DNA of 20,441 nt, from the NCBI GenBank assembly GCA_964547995.1, contig CAZJRB010000125.1, forward strand, positions 1 through 20,441. The letters run 5' to 3'. The translations under genes were made by a program, and so were the position numbers. The stretch is from CAZJRB01 sp964547995. GTDB lineage: Bacteria > Planctomycetota > Planctomycetia > Pirellulales > Thermoguttaceae. Every line of letters begins with the position of its first letter. Positions within the stretch are counted from its first letter, which is position 1. Shown here piece by piece: positions 1 to 6,155 of this stretch. The notes beneath the pieces are model-generated. The model worked only from the letters and a program-made list of their open reading frames with translations. It ran no database searches and was not told where the DNA came from.

Positions 1-386
<386 letters not shown>

Positions 387-421
387 GGGATTGTATGGTA
401 CTTGGTTTGGCGGAATTACTT

Positions 422-444
422 GTTCCCACGCTCAGTGTGGGAAC
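422..444. repeat. Perfect palindrome between PQQ gene and moxR
   Basis: GTTCCCAC (422-429) and GTGGGAAC (437-444) form a perfect 8-bp stem around a 7-nt loop. It lies in the 99-base gap between two same-strand genes and has no following T run, so it looks like a REP-type palindrome or mRNA hairpin, not a classical terminator. Similar GTTCCCACGCTC palindromes are, from memory, dispersed in several bacterial genomes. Only one copy is seen here. Confidence 0.6.
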
Positions 445-485
445 ACGATGATTGCATCGTCCGGTTTGACTGCTATTTCCCGCGT

Positions 486-2648
486 TCAGCGCGGAGACTC
501 CATAGTGACACTGGATGGTTCGCTGTTGCTGCCCCCTTGTGTGCTCATCAAGATCACTTCCTCCGCGGTCGTGATCAACAGCCGGCCGCGGTCGACGAGC
601 AGGTTGCCGCCGGTAATTCCGTGCGGGCGGAGGTCGAAGGTCTTGACGGGCCGTGCCGTCAGGGCGTCGAAGGCGTAGATCTTCCCGCGCGCCGGCCACA
701 GGACCCAATCGCCTGCCAGGATACCCCGGCCGTAGCCGGGCTTCTCGTTCCCGCCGGGCCAGACGTGTTTCCGGCGGCCCCCGTCGGCCGGGTTGCGGCT
801 GATCCAATAGAGCCGCCGGCCGCCGGCGACGAGACAGTCGCCCGCCGTGCCGAGCAGATGGCTCACCTCGGCGAATTGTTCGCCGGTTTGCCAGAGCATC
901 TGTCCCGTGGCGGCGTCGAAGGCGAAAATCCGCGGGCTGTCGGCCGGGGCGACAAACACCATGCCTCGGTCGTGGACGCAAGGGTTCAGCGCCCGGTCCC
1001 AATGCGGCGCGAGCGCGGCCAGGCTGCCGCGCAACGCCCGCGGATACAGGCTCACCCAGCGGATCGCGCCGTCGTCGGCCGAAAGCGCCGCCACCGCCCC
1101 GAGGTTCGTATTGTAGAACAGCGTTTCCCCTTCGAGCGTGAGCAAGTTGCGGGTACACGCGAAGAAGACTCCTCGTTCGGGCGTTTCGGCCCCGCAAATG
1201 AAACGTCGCCAGAGTCGCCGCCCGGTTTGGGCGTCGAAACACGCCACGTGGGCCTGCGGCCGGATGTCGCTGCGCCGCATGCCGGCGTAAACCTTACCCC
1301 CCGCGACGACCGGCGATCCTTCAAACGCCCAGCCGTCTTCCGGCAGGATCTTCCACATCAGGAGCCCCTCGGCCGCCAGGTCCAGGCAGACGAGGTAATC
1401 CGCCTGAAACCTCTCGGGGCGTTGCGGCGGCCGGCTGGTCACGCCGCTACCCATTCTGGCGTAGAGCTTGTCCTCGTGTACGGTCATGCTGAACCGCGGG
1501 CCGCCCAAGGTGTTCGGCGGCTCGAAGGTCAAACCGGCCGCTCCCTCCAGCTCGGAGCGAAAAATGGACAGCCCCGCATCCCCCCAAGCCGCCTTGCCGG
1601 TCGACGCTCGAACGGCCGCGATTTCCCGCCGATTGTTGAACAACACCAGATCGCGCAGAAGGACGGGATGGCAGCCAAGCGACAACCGGTTCTTTCCGGG
1701 CCCGCGCAACTCGTTCGGCCGGGCAATGTTCAGGGGGCATCGCCACGCTACGCGGCCGACGTCGATCAACTTCGGTGCGATCTTGTTTCGCGTGAATGCC
1801 CCGGCAAACGTCGGCCAATCGGAATTCGGCTTCGGCCCCGGCCACGTCTTGCTCTCCGTGAGCATCGTGCCCAGGCCCTTGACGTAGTTGACCTCGCGGC
1901 CGCCGAGCCGACCTTTGGCGTCGGCGTGCAGCCGCTTGAACTGGGCCAACTCGTCCTGCGCCCGGTCGTAAGAGCCCTCCAAAATCGAGGTGAGCACGAG
2001 CCGGGCACGCACCGCCGCAAGGTCGAGATTCGTATCGGGATAGCCGGGCCACGTCCGCGGTGCGTCGGCCGGCAAGTCGGCCGGGACGATCCGTTCCCAG
2101 TACCATCGGGCGGAGGTGAAGTCGCCCGACTCGAGCGCCGTTTCCCCCAACGCCATCAGCGCGTCGTCGCCCCAGGTGCTTGCGAACGCCTGACGCAGCA
2201 CGTTGCGAAGCAGCTTGCGGTCGCGCTGGGCGATGCCCTCTTCGCACCAGCGGCGGGCCATGGCATCGACGCGGCTGCGGTATAGCGCCAGTGCTTCCGG
2301 CGGCAGCGAAGCGAGCTGCAAATGGACGTAATCGCGAAGGCTCACGTAGCGATGCTCGGTGACGCCGACGAGCTTGTCCTCCGATTGCTCGAGCAGCTTG
2401 CAGAGCGTCTCGACGGCCTCGTCCCATTGCTCGTCGGCCAGGTAGGCCTTCACACGTTGGAAGTGGGCCAGGATGGTGCTGTCGGCCCGGTTGAGTTGAA
2501 TGGTATCGGCGAGTTCGAAATCGGGCGATGCGCCCAACAGCCGGACGGGAAAATCCTGGGCGCGGGCGTCCCCGTCAACCCGCGGCGGCAGAATCCCCAC
2601 GGCAACCAGCACCGCTGCGAGCCGGGCATATTGGCAGGTTCGCATCAT
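486..2648 (-). CDS. Exported PQQ-type beta-propeller protein with N-terminal TPR-like region
   Basis: About 720 residues. The chosen start (ATG 2648) has AGAGG nine bases upstream and places a signal peptide right at the N-terminus (MMRTCQYARLAAVLVAVGIL). The frame stays open to a TTG at 2690 and has another ATG at 2666. After the signal peptide come about 180 residues of TPR-like helices (HFQRVKAYLADEQWDEAVETL and ALMALGETALESGDFTSARWYW). A PQQ/BamB-type propeller follows, with blades marked by DAQTGRRLW, DDGAIRWVSL, DAATGQMLWQ and IYAFDALTARPV. Such proteins are periplasmic or surface scaffolds; no alcohol-dehydrogenase catalytic motif was recognised, so an enzymatic role is not supported. 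It precedes moxR on the same strand. The pairing is, from memory, common in planctomycetes, but the function is unknown. Confidence 0.9.
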   Translation of the reverse strand: MMRTCQYARLAAVLVAVGILPPRVDGDARAQDFPVRLLGASPDFELADTIQLNRADSTILAHFQRVKAYLADEQWDEAVETLCKLLEQSEDKLVGVTEHRYVSLRDYVHLQLASLPPEALALYRSRVDAMARRWCEEGIAQRDRKLLRNVLRQAFASTWGDDALMALGETALESGDFTSARWYWERIVPADLPADAPRTWPGYPDTNLDLAAVRARLVLTSILEGSYDRAQDELAQFKRLHADAKGRLGGREVNYVKGLGTMLTESKTWPGPKPNSDWPTFAGAFTRNKIAPKLIDVGRVAWRCPLNIARPNELRGPGKNRLSLGCHPVLLRDLVLFNNRREIAAVRASTGKAAWGDAGLSIFRSELEGAAGLTFEPPNTLGGPRFSMTVHEDKLYARMGSGVTSRPPQRPERFQADYLVCLDLAAEGLLMWKILPEDGWAFEGSPVVAGGKVYAGMRRSDIRPQAHVACFDAQTGRRLWRRFICGAETPERGVFFACTRNLLTLEGETLFYNTNLGAVAALSADDGAIRWVSLYPRALRGSLAALAPHWDRALNPCVHDRGMVFVAPADSPRIFAFDAATGQMLWQTGEQFAEVSHLLGTAGDCLVAGGRRLYWISRNPADGGRRKHVWPGGNEKPGYGRGILAGDWVLWPARGKIYAFDALTARPVKTFDLRPHGITGGNLLVDRGRLLITTAEEVILMSTQGGSNSEPSSVTMESPR

Positions 2649-2747
2649 CGGAGAAGCCCTCTGCATCGCCCGACCCGTCGACGTGCGCAACCAGTATTCG
2701 CCACCCGGGACCGGGAGTATTCCACCCCTTCAGCCTGTCATTCCCTA

Positions 2748-2800
2748 AGTATAAGGAAGGTGGAGGGTTAGGAAAAGCCCCGGTACTGCGTGCCGGGGTT
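2748..2800. repeat. Dispersed terminator-bearing repeat, copy A
   Basis: A 53-bp unit shared with 4261-4313. The blocks AGTATAAGGAAGG (13 bp), AGGAAAAGCCCCGG (14 bp) and CTGCGTGCCGGGGTT (15 bp) are identical and in the same order. They are separated by a 9-nt and a 2-nt variable stretch of equal length in both copies. The CCCCGG/CCGGGG arms make a hairpin. Read on the minus strand it is followed by CTTTTCC, as in a Rho-independent terminator, but no minus-strand gene ends just upstream of this copy. Confidence 0.75.
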
Positions 2801-2814
2801 CTCGCATTAGGCTC

Positions 2815-2925
2815 TGTCGGAAAACGGTAGCCACGCTCGCCAGAGCGTGGTTGGCAAGTGCCAATCTCTCGCAAAAGGAGGGTCTCCACCGCCTGGCGAC
2901 GGTGGCTACACGCCGTTTTCCGACA
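2815..2925. repeat. REP-like paired-hairpin element with 13-bp terminal inverted repeats (copy 1)
   Basis: TGTCGGAAAACGG (2815-2827) is matched perfectly by its inverse at 2913-2925. An overlapping outer arm, GTAGCCAC (2827-2834), pairs with GTGGCTAC (2902-2909). Inside are CCACGCTC/GAGCGTGG (2831-2838/2843-2850) around a GCCA loop, TTGGCA/TGCCAA (2851-2864), and CCACCG/CGGTGG (2886-2891/2900-2905) with TGGC in its loop. The same GTAGCCAC...GCCA...TGGC...GCTAC layout occurs at 20320-20380. No open frame of interest lies inside. It looks like a BIME/REP or small non-autonomous (MITE-like) element. Confidence 0.75.
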
Positions 2926-2977
2926 AAGCTTAGTAGATCGCCAAATACGGACATTCTATCTGAGCGGACACTCACCC

Positions 2978-3014
2978 GGCCTGCCATTGACACCTGTTGC
3001 AGGCCTGATACGCT
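2978..3014 (+). promoter_or_regulatory. Sigma70-type promoter inside a palindrome, upstream of the SET gene
   Basis: A perfect TTGACA (2987-2992) is followed after 16 bases by TACGCT (3009-3014), which carries a TG extended -10 (TGATACGCT, 3006-3014). A 7-bp perfect inverted repeat GGCCTGC (2978-2984) / GCAGGCC (2999-3005) brackets the -35 box and looks like an operator. The expected start of transcription, about 7 bases past the -10, falls at or next to the ATG at 3021, implying a leaderless message. Confidence 0.5.
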
Positions 3015-3020
3015 AAATTG

Positions 3021-3494
3021 ATGGAATACGCCAAAGAAGGCATGTACGTCGGTCCGTCGGCCCATGGATTGGGGGTCTTTTCGCTGCGGGCGTTCCGCCG
3101 CGACGAACTCATCGGGCCGATCGAGGGAACGGTCATGGAAGAACCCGGTTACGAGTCGCAATACTGCATGGAAGTAGATCACGTGGTGATGGAGCCGGTG
3201 GCGCCGTTTCGCTACTTGAATCACAGTTGCCGGCCGAATTGCGCCCTGGTCGAACTCGTGGTGAACTTCGCTGATGGAACCGCGGATGTCACGAAGCTCT
3301 GGCTCGAAACCCTCACGGAGATCGCCGCCGGCGAGGAGATGACGATCGAATACAACTGGTCGGCCGAGGCCGCGATACCCTGCGGTTGCGGTTCTCCGAA
3401 TTGCCGCGGATGGATCGTCGCCGCCGAAGAGCAGGAGAAGATTGAAGACAACAAGAGGGAGGGTGGCCAAGAGGGGAACGGCCCACTTTTGTGA
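3021..3494 (+). CDS. SET-domain protein, putative lysine methyltransferase
   Basis: 157 residues, essentially a lone SET domain. Motifs in order: HGLGVF (15-20, SAM-binding start), YLNHSCRPNC (65-74, the SET pseudoknot motif), EEMTIEYNW with the conserved Tyr at 111, then a post-SET cysteine patch CGCGSPNC (121-128) that in the family binds zinc. Known SET enzymes move a methyl group from S-adenosylmethionine to lysine; the bacterial substrate here is unknown. The C-terminal 30 residues are charged and poorly conserved-looking. The start at ATG 3021 has no Shine-Dalgarno, fitting the predicted leaderless start; ATG 3042 is the alternative and would also preserve the domain. It is a single gene between a repeat-rich spacer and the convergent gene ending at 3508. 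Confidence 0.9.
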   Translation: MEYAKEGMYVGPSAHGLGVFSLRAFRRDELIGPIEGTVMEEPGYESQYCMEVDHVVMEPVAPFRYLNHSCRPNCALVELVVNFADGTADVTKLWLETLTEIAAGEEMTIEYNWSAEAAIPCGCGSPNCRGWIVAAEEQEKIEDNKREGGQEGNGPLL

Positions 3495-3507
3495 GGGGTG
3501 TCCGCGC

Positions 3508-3708
3508 TCAACGGTGCCCTGGTTCTTGTTCGATGTGCTTTCGCTGCAGTTCCAGGCATTTTTGGCGCGAGTTGCGGGGAACGGCCGCTTGCGCCTCGGC
3601 CCAGGTGATCGTCTCTTGAATGACCTGCCACCGCCGGACCGGGTCCCAACATCGTTCGCGCTTGCGCTCCTCGCGGGCTTTCAACTCGGCAAACGACTCA
3701 CGGCTCAT
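3508..3708 (-). CDS. Small charged protein paired with a nucleotidyltransferase-like gene
   Basis: 66 residues, highly charged and probably helical, with a WDPVRRWQVIQETITWAEAQ core and a C-terminal RNSRQKCLELQ stretch. No known domain is recognised. The reality of the gene is supported by its coupling: its ATG (3708) lies 11 bases inside the end of the upstream nucleotidyltransferase-like gene, and GGAAG sits seven bases before it within that gene. The arrangement (enzyme, then small basic/charged partner with translational coupling) resembles a two-gene toxin-antitoxin or regulator pair, but which partner would be toxic cannot be told from sequence. It ends 13 bases from the convergent SET gene's stop. 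Confidence 0.7.
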   Translation of the reverse strand: MSRESFAELKAREERKRERCWDPVRRWQVIQETITWAEAQAAVPRNSRQKCLELQRKHIEQEPGHR

Positions 3709-4195
3709 CAGTTTTCTTCCTTTGCAGCGCGTCTTGAAGGACGCGAATTCGATCCGGTTTCCGCTGTCCCTCCGGCAAGGCCAACTGACATTCTAACATA
3801 TCTTCGTCCGAGAGTCCAAGGTAAGGTGTTCCCGCGGAAGTTTTGCCGGCAACGGCCCTCGCGCGGCATTCCGTCCACGACGGGGGTCCTTCAAGCGATC
3901 GGAAGACGTCGAGCGCTCCGTGTCGCGTGGTCAGGCAAAACACCCCTTGGCAGCTCAGCCAACCGGAGCCTTTGCCAGCAACAGGCCCCCAATCCTCTTC
4001 CGTTTTCCCCCATGCAGCGTCGAGTTCCGCCAATGCACCTTCACAGCGACGGAGGTTCTCCGGTGTATCCTCAATCCACACGTCGACGTCGTACGTGAGA
4101 ACCGGCTGGTGGCGGAGCAGGAAATTCACGCCCCCAATGAGGATGCCGGCTACCTCGTACTGATTGAGCGTTTCTAGAATCCTGTCGATATTCAT
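3698..4195 (-). CDS. Nucleotidyltransferase-fold protein (MNT/AbiEii-like), putative TA-type partner
   Basis: 165 residues from ATG 4195; a TTG at 4210 would add five. The N-terminal half fits the polymerase-beta nucleotidyltransferase fold: helix-GG (IGG, 20-22), then TYDVDVW (34-40) giving the D-x-D pair (36, 38), and RHGALDVF (91-98) supplying a plausible third Asp (96). The usual GS after the first G is replaced by GV, so the family match is to the divergent AbiEii/DUF6036-like group, not classical MNT. The C-terminus (SDEDMLECQLAL...RKPDRIRVLQDAL) resembles the closing helix of that group. Such proteins transfer NMP to RNA, protein or small targets, often as toxins or resistance factors. 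It overlaps the 66-residue downstream gene by 11 bases. Confidence 0.75.
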   Translation of the reverse strand: MNIDRILETLNQYEVAGILIGGVNFLLRHQPVLTYDVDVWIEDTPENLRRCEGALAELDAAWGKTEEDWGPVAGKGSGWLSCQGVFCLTTRHGALDVFRSLEGPPSWTECRARAVAGKTSAGTPYLGLSDEDMLECQLALPEGQRKPDRIRVLQDALQRKKTDEP

Positions 4196-4260
4196 CAAAA
4201 ATCCATTCAATCGAACGGCAGGAGAGAATCGTATTTCGTCAAAGGTAGATTGCCCTTATG

Positions 4261-4313
4261 AGTATAAGGAAGGCAAGTGTTCAGGAAAAGCCCCGGGGCT
4301 GCGTGCCGGGGTT
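4261..4313. repeat. Dispersed terminator-bearing repeat, copy B
   Basis: The second copy of the unit at 2748-2800, with 42 bases identical in three blocks and equal-length variable spacers. Here it overlaps the 3' end of the URO-D family gene, so the last codons of that gene (RNPGTQPRGFS) are written by the repeat. The shared AGTATAAGGAAGG block lies beyond the hairpin, so more than a terminator stem is conserved. Confidence 0.75.
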
Positions 4314-5351
4314 TCGGTCCGGTCCCGCTTTGGCCGCTCGGCAAAGTGCCTCGATATTCTCGGTTGGCACATCCGGGGGACAGCCGCCGCCGGCCGATAG
4401 GACAATGCGGCGCCGGTCGTCAACAGGGGCCAACGCCTCGGCCGCCGCCCGCTCGACGTCTTCAGGAGTGCCGCCGACCAGCACGTCGCGCGGCGGGATG
4501 TTGCCCAGCAAAGTCACCTTCTTGCCACATGCCTTGCGCATTTCGGCCAGGCCGTGCTCGAAGCTGAAGTTGAACAGGTTGACGCCCATCTCCGCAAGGT
4601 GCTTCGCGGTCACCATGCCGTGGGCGTCGTTGTGCAGGGCCTTGACGCGGACGTTCATCGACCCGTAGAGATGCTTGAAGTAGGGGAGCACGAACGTCTG
4701 AAAATCGGCGTCGCCGACGAACCCGATCAGGTCGTCCAGGAGCAGAAACCCGTCGATCGAAGGAAACATCTCCTTTTGGTAAACGAGCCAGTCGACGAGG
4801 AACTCGGTGACGATCTCCAGCAGCTTGTGGGTTTCGTCCGGATGGATCTTGACGGCCATCAGCAGCTCGGTATGGCCCAGCAGGAACGAGGCGATGTTGT
4901 GCGGCCCGCGGGCGACGGCGAACCGGATGGCGTGGCCTTGCTGCTCGATTTTCGCTTGCGTGTGGGCCAGCCGCTTGATCACAAACGGCAACAGGCCGTC
5001 GGTGCGGCAGTCCGGCTTTTTGAGCCTGGCCACGTCGGACGGATCGCCGAGGACCTTGCCGGCAAACGGGAACTCGTTTTCGGGGAACACGCAACGGGCC
5101 CCAAAGGCCGACGGCTCGGTACACATGCCGAACTCCGACCAGAAGCCGGGCAGGAACATGATCTCGGGAAACCGGCCGACCGCCTGGAGATTCGCGTCGA
5201 GCCACTTCTGCTCGCTCGTGTAGTAATCGAGGATCGACATCCCGGCCCAACCCGGCAGCCAGGGGCTATCGATAATCATGCCCACCGGCAGCGGGTCAAG
5301 CCGCTCGCCGTCGAGCACGCGGAGGAGGCTCTGCCATTGTTGTTCGGTCAT
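4281..5351 (-). CDS. Uroporphyrinogen decarboxylase (URO-D) family protein, not HemE-like
   Basis: 356 residues. The URO-D/MtaA-type TIM barrel is recognised from IRFAVARGPHNIASFLLG (about 142-159), the FLLLDDLIGFVG strand (about 203-214), ALHNDAHG with the following NLFNFSFEHG strand (about 239-264), LLGNIPPRDVLVGGTPEDV (about 281-299) and the closing SAGGGCPPDVPTENIEAL. HemE's N-terminal substrate arginine motif is absent, so heme synthesis is unlikely. Relatives include corrinoid/CoM methyltransferases and many uncharacterised planctomycete paralogues. The DAHG and GGGC positions could provide metal ligands, which is inference. Start ATG 5351 opens MTEQQWQSLLRVLDG, as in relatives. Its final eleven codons lie in a repeat/terminator hairpin. 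It stands alone, with a spacer before the minus-strand nucleotidyltransferase gene. Confidence 0.88.
   Translation of the reverse strand: MTEQQWQSLLRVLDGERLDPLPVGMIIDSPWLPGWAGMSILDYYTSEQKWLDANLQAVGRFPEIMFLPGFWSEFGMCTEPSAFGARCVFPENEFPFAGKVLGDPSDVARLKKPDCRTDGLLPFVIKRLAHTQAKIEQQGHAIRFAVARGPHNIASFLLGHTELLMAVKIHPDETHKLLEIVTEFLVDWLVYQKEMFPSIDGFLLLDDLIGFVGDADFQTFVLPYFKHLYGSMNVRVKALHNDAHGMVTAKHLAEMGVNLFNFSFEHGLAEMRKACGKKVTLLGNIPPRDVLVGGTPEDVERAAAEALAPVDDRRRIVLSAGGGCPPDVPTENIEALCRAAKAGPDRNPGTQPRGFS
4286..4314 (-). terminator. Rho-independent terminator overlapping the URO-D stop
   Basis: On the minus strand AAACCCCGG pairs with CCGGGGCTT over nine base pairs (one G-U) around a 9-nt loop and runs into CTTTTCC. 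The stop codon of the URO-D gene (4283-4281) lies just after the stem, so the coding frame passes through the hairpin. Confidence 0.6.
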
Positions 5352-5422
5352 GGTTTTCCAGTGTACCCGAAATGCCTCCCGTTGCCGCTATAGCTTTAAT
5401 GGGGGGTGTCTGGGAGGGGTCT

Positions 5423-5461
5423 TGTCAGTGTATTGACAGTATTTGCCAATATGGCTAGGAT
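5423..5461 (+). promoter_or_regulatory. parDE promoter with overlapping operator palindromes
   Basis: TTGACA (5433-5438), 17 bases, TAGGAT (5456-5461). TGTCA (5423-5427) and TGACA (5434-5438) form an inverted repeat over the -35 box, and GCCA-ATA-TGGC (5445-5455) lies between -35 and -10. This fits ParD's known habit of binding palindromes at its own promoter. GGAGG (5468-5472) follows, eight bases before the ATG. Confidence 0.65.
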
Positions 5462-5480
5462 ATGAGCGGAGGATACAAAC

Positions 5481-5756
5481 ATGGAAACCATGAACGTTGC
5501 CATTCCCGAATCAATGAAGGCCTTTGTCCAACAACAAGTTGCCAAAGGTGGATACAGTAGTGTGAGTGAGTACGTACGATCGCTGATTCGCGTGGATCAG
5601 GAGCGTCGAGTGCAAGAGAGGCTGGAAGCGGAAATCCTGCAAGGGTTGGATAGTGGACAATCCACACCGATGACACCGGAGGATTGGGCAGAAATACGGC
5701 GTACGGTCAGGGAACGCTACGCGGAACGGCGAAAGTCGCAAGCGAGTGATGGATGA
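5481..5756 (+). CDS. parD: ParD-type ribbon-helix-helix antitoxin
   Basis: 91 residues. The N-terminal ribbon-helix-helix is clear: MNVAIPESMKAFVQQQV (strand plus helix A) then GGYSSVSEYVRSLIRVDQER (helix B) to about residue 44. The rest is a charged C-terminal arm that in ParD proteins wraps the toxin. It should neutralise ParE and repress its own promoter. The start is set by GGAGG at 5468-5472. Its TGA overlaps the ParE ATG as ATGA (5753-5756), so the two are translationally coupled. Length is slightly above the usual 80-85. Confidence 0.92.
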   Translation: METMNVAIPESMKAFVQQQVAKGGYSSVSEYVRSLIRVDQERRVQERLEAEILQGLDSGQSTPMTPEDWAEIRRTVRERYAERRKSQASDG

Positions 5757-6070
5757 GCCACCCAGTCACGAAGCGACCCCAGGCACTGAAAGACCTCGTC
5801 GAACAGGCGGAGTTCATTGCCCGCGACAGCCTTGATGCAGCCGAGCGTTTTCTCGACGCTGCAGAAGCCACGTTTGATTCCCTCGCGCAAGGACCTTTGC
5901 TCGGCGAATTGTGTCACTTTCAGAACCCCAAGACCGCCAGGCTTCGGATGTGGCAGATCCGGGGTTTTGAAAACCATATCGTTTTCTACCGACCCACAGC
6001 GAGCAGCGTCGACATCGTGCGCGTGATCCATGCTGCGCGTGACTACCAGAGTTTGTTTGAGAATGAGTGA
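5753..6070 (+). CDS. parE: ParE/RelE-superfamily toxin
   Basis: 105 residues with the ParE pattern: VTKRPQALKDLVEQAEFIARDSLDAAERFLDAAEATFDSLAQGPLLGEL (two N-terminal helices), RMWQIRGFENHIVFYRP (central sheet) and VDIVRVIHAARDYQSLF (last strand with the ARD motif). Characterised ParE proteins poison DNA gyrase; some relatives cleave mRNA, and sequence alone does not choose. Coupled to parD by a 4-base ATGA overlap. It looks intact. Directly behind its stop, from 6092, lies a decayed copy of another toxin/antitoxin junction. Confidence 0.92.
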   Translation: MSHPVTKRPQALKDLVEQAEFIARDSLDAAERFLDAAEATFDSLAQGPLLGELCHFQNPKTARLRMWQIRGFENHIVFYRPTASSVDIVRVIHAARDYQSLFENE

Positions 6071-6091
6071 ACGAGGTAAACCGTCCTCGCC

Positions 6092-6155
6092 CTGAACCAC
6101 GATAGGAAACTATGGAAGAACGACAAGCACACTGAACCACCCGCGAACTCCGACC
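6092..6155 (+). pseudogene. Remnant of a BrnT-like toxin/antitoxin junction
   Basis: From 6092, 39 bases match 7627-7665 with three differences, and weaker similarity runs to about 6150. In the intact copy this is the last codons of the BrnT-like toxin (EPR-stop) plus the first codons of its HTH antitoxin (MEERQA). Here GAACCACGATAG still spells EPR-stop, and ATG 6112 still starts MEERQAH, but a TGA follows at 6133-6135. The fragment now lies between parE and the LRR gene and provides that gene's leader. Confidence 0.7.

Noticed and set aside
2745..3470. Minus-strand open frame of 241 codons spanning the REP-like element and the SET gene
   Set aside because: It is the shadow of the SET domain plus repeat sequence; the plus-strand SET motifs are unambiguous.
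5397..5406. TAATGGGGGG shared by the spacers upstream of parDE (5397) and of the BrnT-like gene (7277)
   Set aside because: Only ten bases, mostly a G run; flanks do not match, so chance is a fair explanation.
6072..6089. CGAGG/CCTCG hairpin behind parE as a terminator
   Set aside because: Five-base stem with an eight-base loop and no T run.
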